Shown: in pieces, positions 60,700 through 64,000 of the stretch | Numbering within the stretch: position 1 is the first letter of the stretch | How the letters are laid out: each line of letters opens with the position of its first letter | From: DASQZT01 sp963728965 | GTDB lineage: Bacteria; Acidobacteriota; Terriglobia; Bryobacterales; Bryobacteraceae | Reading direction: 5' to 3' | Length of the DNA stretch: 64,000 nt | Assembly: GCA_963728965.1 (NCBI GenBank) | Contig: CAVSMH010000001.1 | Span: 124,001 to 188,000, forward strand | Translations under genes and position numbers: made by a program | The notes under the pieces: generated by a model | Database searches by the model: none | What the model saw: the letters and a program-made list of their open reading frames with translations, nothing else | Told to the model about the DNA's origin: nothing

Positions 60700-62185
60700 G
60701 GATCACCGCTTGGTTGCTGGCCGACAATACGCGTGTGGCCCGGGTGGCGAGGCGCAAGGCGCGATCGGCGCGGTGGCGTTCGGTGATATCGCGGATCACG
60801 CTGTGGCGGTACCGGATTCCATCCACTTCGAAGGTGCGGGAACTGACTTCGACGGGGATTGTCGATCCGTCCCTGCGCCGATGCAGGCCCTCCAACACTT
60901 CCGAGCCGTGCGCGGCGAGGTTCTCCCACCGAAGATCGAAGCTCGCCCGTTCGGAGTGGTCCAACAGATCGAGGATGGAAAGCCCGAGCAGTTCCTCCAT
61001 GGTGTAACCGTAGGTCGCGACGGCGCGATCGTTGGCTTCGAGGATGCGGCCCTGGTCGTCGAACAACAGCACTATATCGTTGATGTACGTGCGCAACCGG
61101 GCATAACGCTCTTCGAGCGCCCGGCGTTGCCGTTCCGCCCGGTACTGGCGCCGGTAGAACCGGTTCTGCTGACGATGCCAGAAGAATCCATAGGCCGCCA
61201 GACAGGCGGCCAGGAGCAGCCCCACCACCAGCGCGGTGACTCGCGACTGGTGCCCGAGGGGAGCGTAAATCTCGCTATTATCCACTTTGGCTACCAGGGC
61301 CCAGCGCGTTCCTGGTACCGGTTTCAGAGCGGCTGCCACGGAGACCCCGCGATAATCGATGCCTTTGCGGATCCCCTCCGCCCCCCGTGCCGCCAGGGCC
61401 GCGGGAAGGTTTTCCTGGAAGGCCAGCGTAAACTGCTCTCCCACCCATCTTTTGTGGCGCAAGGGATGGAGGAAGCGAACCCGGTCTCCATCGGCTCGCA
61501 CCAGCAGACTCTCCGCCGTGGGGCTAGGCGTGGGCCAGGACTGGACGCTGGCCAAGAGAAATGCCGATGCGTCGATATGGAGCAGGACCGCGCGGAACGC
61601 GCTGCCAGTCTGCTGGGGGGGCAGCGGTGCGACGACATCGATCAAAGTCGGACCACCGGGGACGGAGTACGGGTCCGATACGACAACCTCGCCGCTTTCG
61701 AGCGCCCGGCGGACCAGCGGCACCAGCAGGCTGGCGGCGGCATTGGTACCATCCGAGGCGTTCAACAGGGCGTGCCCATCCGGATCGAGCAGCGCCACCT
61801 GGGAATAGCCCGCATGGGCGCGAAATGTTTCCATCCAACTCCGGAGTTGGCCGTCGCGCGCGGGCGTTGGCGGAGCCTGGAGGAGGGGACTGGCGCTGAA
61901 CAGCAGCGCATCGGCCACGCGCTCGTTCCGCCAGGCGACCACCTGCTGCACTTTGAGGTCGGCAATGGCGGAGATCTGGGCCTGGATTCCCGCCTCGATA
62001 TTTTCGCGCTGAGCCCGGTAGTAGCGATATCCGGCCGCCACGATGCCGGAGCACAAGAGGACCAGGATGGTCAGCGCGGTGAGCTGAGACCGGCGCGAAT
62101 CGAGCGTACCGGCGGCTGCCGAAGAGCTCCAATCCGGTACTGGCAGCGCGTTGGAACCGGTCTCGGGTGGTTCAGGAGGAGTCAT
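60548..62185 (-). CDS. Hybrid sensor histidine kinase, N-terminal half (membrane sensor and PAS), frame breaks at a G run
   Basis: The frame starts at ATG 62185 (an earlier ATG at 62227 is possible). A transmembrane helix (about 35-56, LTALTILVLLCSGIVAAGYR) precedes a periplasmic Cache-like sensor domain (about 60-285), a second helix (about 292-312, VTALVVGLLLAACLAAYGFF) and a PAS domain (YINDIVLLFDDQGRILEAND, then VIRDITERHRADRAL). After ASNQAVIRG the frame goes wrong. The last 50 or so residues (Ser/Pro-rich to 60548) are not native, and the true continuation is in the -1 frame. Restoring one G in the run at 60694-60699 joins both halves into one hybrid kinase of about 1175 aa. Confidence 0.82.
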   Translation of the reverse strand: MTPPEPPETGSNALPVPDWSSSAAAGTLDSRRSQLTALTILVLLCSGIVAAGYRYYRAQRENIEAGIQAQISAIADLKVQQVVAWRNERVADALLFSASPLLQAPPTPARDGQLRSWMETFRAHAGYSQVALLDPDGHALLNASDGTNAAASLLVPLVRRALESGEVVVSDPYSVPGGPTLIDVVAPLPPQQTGSAFRAVLLHIDASAFLLASVQSWPTPSPTAESLLVRADGDRVRFLHPLRHKRWVGEQFTLAFQENLPAALAARGAEGIRKGIDYRGVSVAAALKPVPGTRWALVAKVDNSEIYAPLGHQSRVTALVVGLLLAACLAAYGFFWHRQQNRFYRRQYRAERQRRALEERYARLRTYINDIVLLFDDQGRILEANDRAVATYGYTMEELLGLSILDLLDHSERASFDLRWENLAAHGSEVLEGLHRRRDGSTIPVEVSSRTFEVDGIRYRHSVIRDITERHRADRALRLATRATRVLSASNQAVIRGETRPGCSAISARPSLIPAAIRWHGSVSPNGTPAKPCASSPPKEPAWST

Positions 62186-62298
62186 CTTCGCAAGCTCGTA
62201 TTCAGCACCGGATCGATGCGGGTCCACGCTCTTTCAGAGAACTTATCGGCTGGGGTGAGGAATTCTGTAAATTCTTTTTCGACCGGGGGGGCGCCGCG

Positions 62299-63075
62299 TC
62301 AATACGCCATCAGCGTGACCTTGGTGTAGGCCACCTGAAATCCGTGCCGCTCGTAGTTACGCTGCGACGCGCTGCCGGGCAAGGTGGTGGCCGTGGCGGT
62401 GTCGGCGCCCTGTGCCAGCGCTTCGTTCAGGCGGGCAGCGATCAGCTCGTAATGCAAGCCGCGGCGTCGCCAGAGAGGAATCGTGCTGTCGGCAAAGAGC
62501 GCAGCCAGACCGCCGCGGACGGTGAGCGAGCCACCGCCGGCGGGTTCGGCCGCATCGGCAACGGCCAGGTAGCACAGCGCACCGGGCATAGCGAAGATGG
62601 CGCGGCCGACGTCCATTTCCTCGCTGGTGAGTTCGGCCTGCTCGAAAAAGCCGCGTCCCACGGTGTGCGACCAGAGTTCGCATTCGCCGGCGATGGCGCG
62701 ACGAATCCGCGGGGTGGCGACGATCGGGGCACCGCCGAGGCGCTTGACCAGCACGTTATTGAACTCGGTGGGACGGTAGCCGCGGCCGGACAGGAGCGGA
62801 AGCAGGCCAGGGTCGGCCAGGGGGCAGAGGTCGATGCAGATGCGCGCCCCGCGAGAACGAAAAAACACCTCCATGTCGTCGATTTCGCCGGCGGGGACCG
62901 GACCGTTCAGGCCGATGCCCACCACTTGCGTAAGGGGCGAATCGACGCCCACGAAGATGGCACAGCCGCCGGCAATCTCGAGGGTGGCCGACCCGCCGTG
63001 GACGATACAGCCCCGGGCATTGGCGGCTTCGGCGGCTTCCATGCGGCGGGCCAGAACAAGATCGGCGGAAAGCAT
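62299..63075 (-). CDS. GNAT-family N-acetyltransferase-like protein
   Basis: The protein has 258 aa. The C-terminal half carries a GNAT core: ALCYLAVADAAEPAGGGSLT, ALFADSTIPLWRRRGLHYEL, in which the RRRG segment corresponds to the acetyl-CoA-binding loop, and GSASQRNYERHGFQVAYTKV with the usual N-x-x-x-Y-x-x-x-G-F ending. The N-terminal half (VFFRSRGARICIDLCPLADP, LLSGRGYRPTEFNNVLVKRL) looks like a second, degenerate GNAT repeat. The substrate is unknown. It is divergent from copZ, with 37 bp between starts, so the two promoters overlap in a very short space. Confidence 0.8.
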   Translation of the reverse strand: MLSADLVLARRMEAAEAANARGCIVHGGSATLEIAGGCAIFVGVDSPLTQVVGIGLNGPVPAGEIDDMEVFFRSRGARICIDLCPLADPGLLPLLSGRGYRPTEFNNVLVKRLGGAPIVATPRIRRAIAGECELWSHTVGRGFFEQAELTSEEMDVGRAIFAMPGALCYLAVADAAEPAGGGSLTVRGGLAALFADSTIPLWRRRGLHYELIAARLNEALAQGADTATATTLPGSASQRNYERHGFQVAYTKVTLMAY

Positions 63076-63112
63076 CCTGTGACAGTATGGCGCACGGGAG
63101 CATCATATAGAT

Positions 63113-63328
63113 ATGGCGATTCAATCTCTCACAATACCGGTGCGCGGCATGACTTGCGGAAATTGCGCGCGCAGCGTGGAGCGCGCCCTGTCGTCCACCC
63201 CTGGTGTGACGAAAGCGACGGTGGAGCTACAGGCCGGCGCGGCCAACGTGGAGTATGATCCGGAGCTGGTCAAACCCGAGGTCTTGGCCAACGCGGTGCG
63301 TGATCTGGGATACGAAGTGCCGGCATGA
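63113..63328 (+). CDS. copZ: Copper chaperone-like heavy-metal-associated domain protein
   Basis: The protein has 71 aa, a single HMA domain. The metal site is GMTCGNCARSVERALSS (MxCxxC, Cys about 15 and 18), followed by the typical NVEYDPELVKPEVLANAVRD and ending GYEVPA. Such proteins bind Cu(I) and deliver it to a P1B-type ATPase. The ATG of the copper ATPase gene overlaps the stop codon (ATGA), confirming an operon and functional partnership. No CueR- or CsoR-type regulator gene is visible before it. Confidence 0.93.
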   Translation: MAIQSLTIPVRGMTCGNCARSVERALSSTPGVTKATVELQAGAANVEYDPELVKPEVLANAVRDLGYEVPA

Positions 63329-64000
63329 ACACCACGGCTTCGGAGCGTGTGGACCTGCCGGTCTCGGGGATGACCTGCGCGGCGTGCGCGCGGGCCATCG
63401 AGCGGAGGCTCGGCAAGACGGCGGGCGTCGAACGCGCCAGCGTCAACTTCGCCACCGGCACGGCCACCGTGGAGTATCGTCCCGAACAGGCGAAGGTTAA
63501 GGACTTCGTCGGGGCGATTGAAGACCTGGGCTACGGCGTGCCCGCCGACCGGACGCAACCCGATAGTGAGGAGCCCGGCTACCGGCGGCGCCTGCTGGTG
63601 GCGGCGCTGTTTGCCACACCGGTGATGGTGCTGGGCATGGCGCACCGGCTTCCCTGGATGCAGTTCCTGTTGTCTCTGCCGGTAGTGGCGTACGCGGGTG
63701 CGCCGTTCTATCGCGACGCGTGGACCGCGCTTCGCCACGCCTCGGCCAACATGAACACCCTGATTGCGCTGGGCACCGGGGCGGCGTTCCTGTATTCGGT
63801 GTACCAGACACTGATGGGCGGTCACGAGGTGTATTTCGAGGCCGCGGCGGTGATCATCGCGCTGATCCTGCTGGGAAGGACCCTTGAGGCGCACGCGCGG
63901 GGCAAGGCTTCGGAGGCGATCCGCGGGCTGATGGACCTGCAGCCTCCCACGGCGCGCGTGTTGCGCGATGGCGTCGAGGTGGAGACGCCCGCCGAACAGG
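63325..64000 (+). CDS. copA: Copper-translocating P1B-type ATPase, N-terminal part (runs off the window)
   Basis: The first 225 residues are present. An N-terminal HMA domain has GMTCAACARAIERRLGKTAG (CxxC) and ends GYGVPA. The first transmembrane helices of a P1B ATPase follow (RLLVAALFATPVMVLGMAHR, MQFLLSLPVVAYAGAPFYRD, HASANMNTLIALGTGAAFLY, YFEAAAVIIALILLGRTLEA), then the actuator domain start GLMDLQPPTARVLRDGVEVE. The phosphorylation and CPC motifs lie beyond the window. It exports Cu(I) (or Ag(I)) across the inner membrane. It overlaps copZ by 4 nt. Confidence 0.93.
   Translation, partial: MNTTASERVDLPVSGMTCAACARAIERRLGKTAGVERASVNFATGTATVEYRPEQAKVKDFVGAIEDLGYGVPADRTQPDSEEPGYRRRLLVAALFATPVMVLGMAHRLPWMQFLLSLPVVAYAGAPFYRDAWTALRHASANMNTLIALGTGAAFLYSVYQTLMGGHEVYFEAAAVIIALILLGRTLEAHARGKASEAIRGLMDLQPPTARVLRDGVEVETPAEQ

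Noticed and set aside
1..64000. CRISPR array, prophage, restriction or other defence system
   Set aside because: No regularly spaced repeats, integrase, phage structural or nuclease-methylase genes were recognised in any frame.

Overview
This is a GC-rich bacterial chromosomal window. It most likely comes from an Acidobacteriota genome of the Solibacter/Bryobacter type (inference from gene content, not from a marker gene). The lineage-typical content includes two very large Oar-like TonB-dependent receptors with an N-terminal carboxypeptidase-regulatory-like domain, MacB/FtsX permeases of the acidobacterial 'ADOP' type, a BlaI/BlaR pair in which the M56 protease carries TonB domains, an ECF sigma factor next to a Ser/Thr kinase, and many Tat-exported Gfo/Idh/MocA oxidoreductases and xylose-isomerase-like TIM barrels. 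No phage, CRISPR, rRNA or tRNA gene was recognised.

Layout. 0-3.7 kb: the lysS end coupled to a LolC/E-type permease, then a convergent blaI-blaR1 operon. 3.7-6 kb: an MFS transporter and zinc dehydrogenase operon. 6.2-12.6 kb: a decayed small secreted protein, a secreted protein, a GT-C membrane protein, YjbQ, and a DUF4139 protein overlapping homoserine dehydrogenase. 12.6-20.2 kb: a periplasmic carbohydrate/redox block (GH109-like enzyme, two more Gfo/Idh/MocA proteins, a RoxA-like di-haem cytochrome c, a polysaccharide-deacetylase-like protein). 20.4-26 kb: PilZ protein, phytanoyl-CoA dioxygenase-like protein, lipoprotein and an orphan RND pump. 26-32 kb: a scarred stretch with a rearranged MFS pseudogene, a TonB receptor, an SDR remnant and truncated genes. 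32-35 kb: Ser/Thr kinase and ECF sigma factor. 35-39.5 kb: an SBP56-family protein and a CusB-like adaptor whose 3' end runs into a broken permease. 39.6-42 kb: an intact ADOP permease. 42-50.4 kb: a co-oriented set of TonB receptor, F5/8-domain glycosidase-like protein, Gfo/Idh/MocA and TIM barrel, which looks like a saccharide utilisation locus. 50.6-58.6 kb: a MITE-like element, a DUF2911 protein with an amber stop, tannase, DUF2235 hydrolase, glutaminyl cyclase, hpnE, a heparinase remnant and another Tat TIM barrel. 58.6-62.2 kb: a hybrid sensor kinase split by a frameshift at a G run. 62.3-64 kb: a GNAT protein and copZ-copA (copA runs off the end).

Two themes stand out. First, several separate genes show gene decay by internal deletion, inversion or nonsense: 6.2, 26.1, 31, 37.5, 51.7, 57.1 and possibly 60.7 kb. 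Second, there is a recurring promoter layout in which a TANNNT -10 hexamer ends 6-7 nt before the start codon with no Shine-Dalgarno. It is seen at blaI, yjbQ, the cytochrome c gene and the 57.6 kb TIM barrel, and suggests leaderless transcripts. The best candidates for follow-up are the periplasmic keto-sugar-type locus at 42-50 kb, the M56-POTRA-TonB sensor protease, the kinase G-run frameshift, the inverted MFS segment, and the competing hairpins ahead of the tannase gene.
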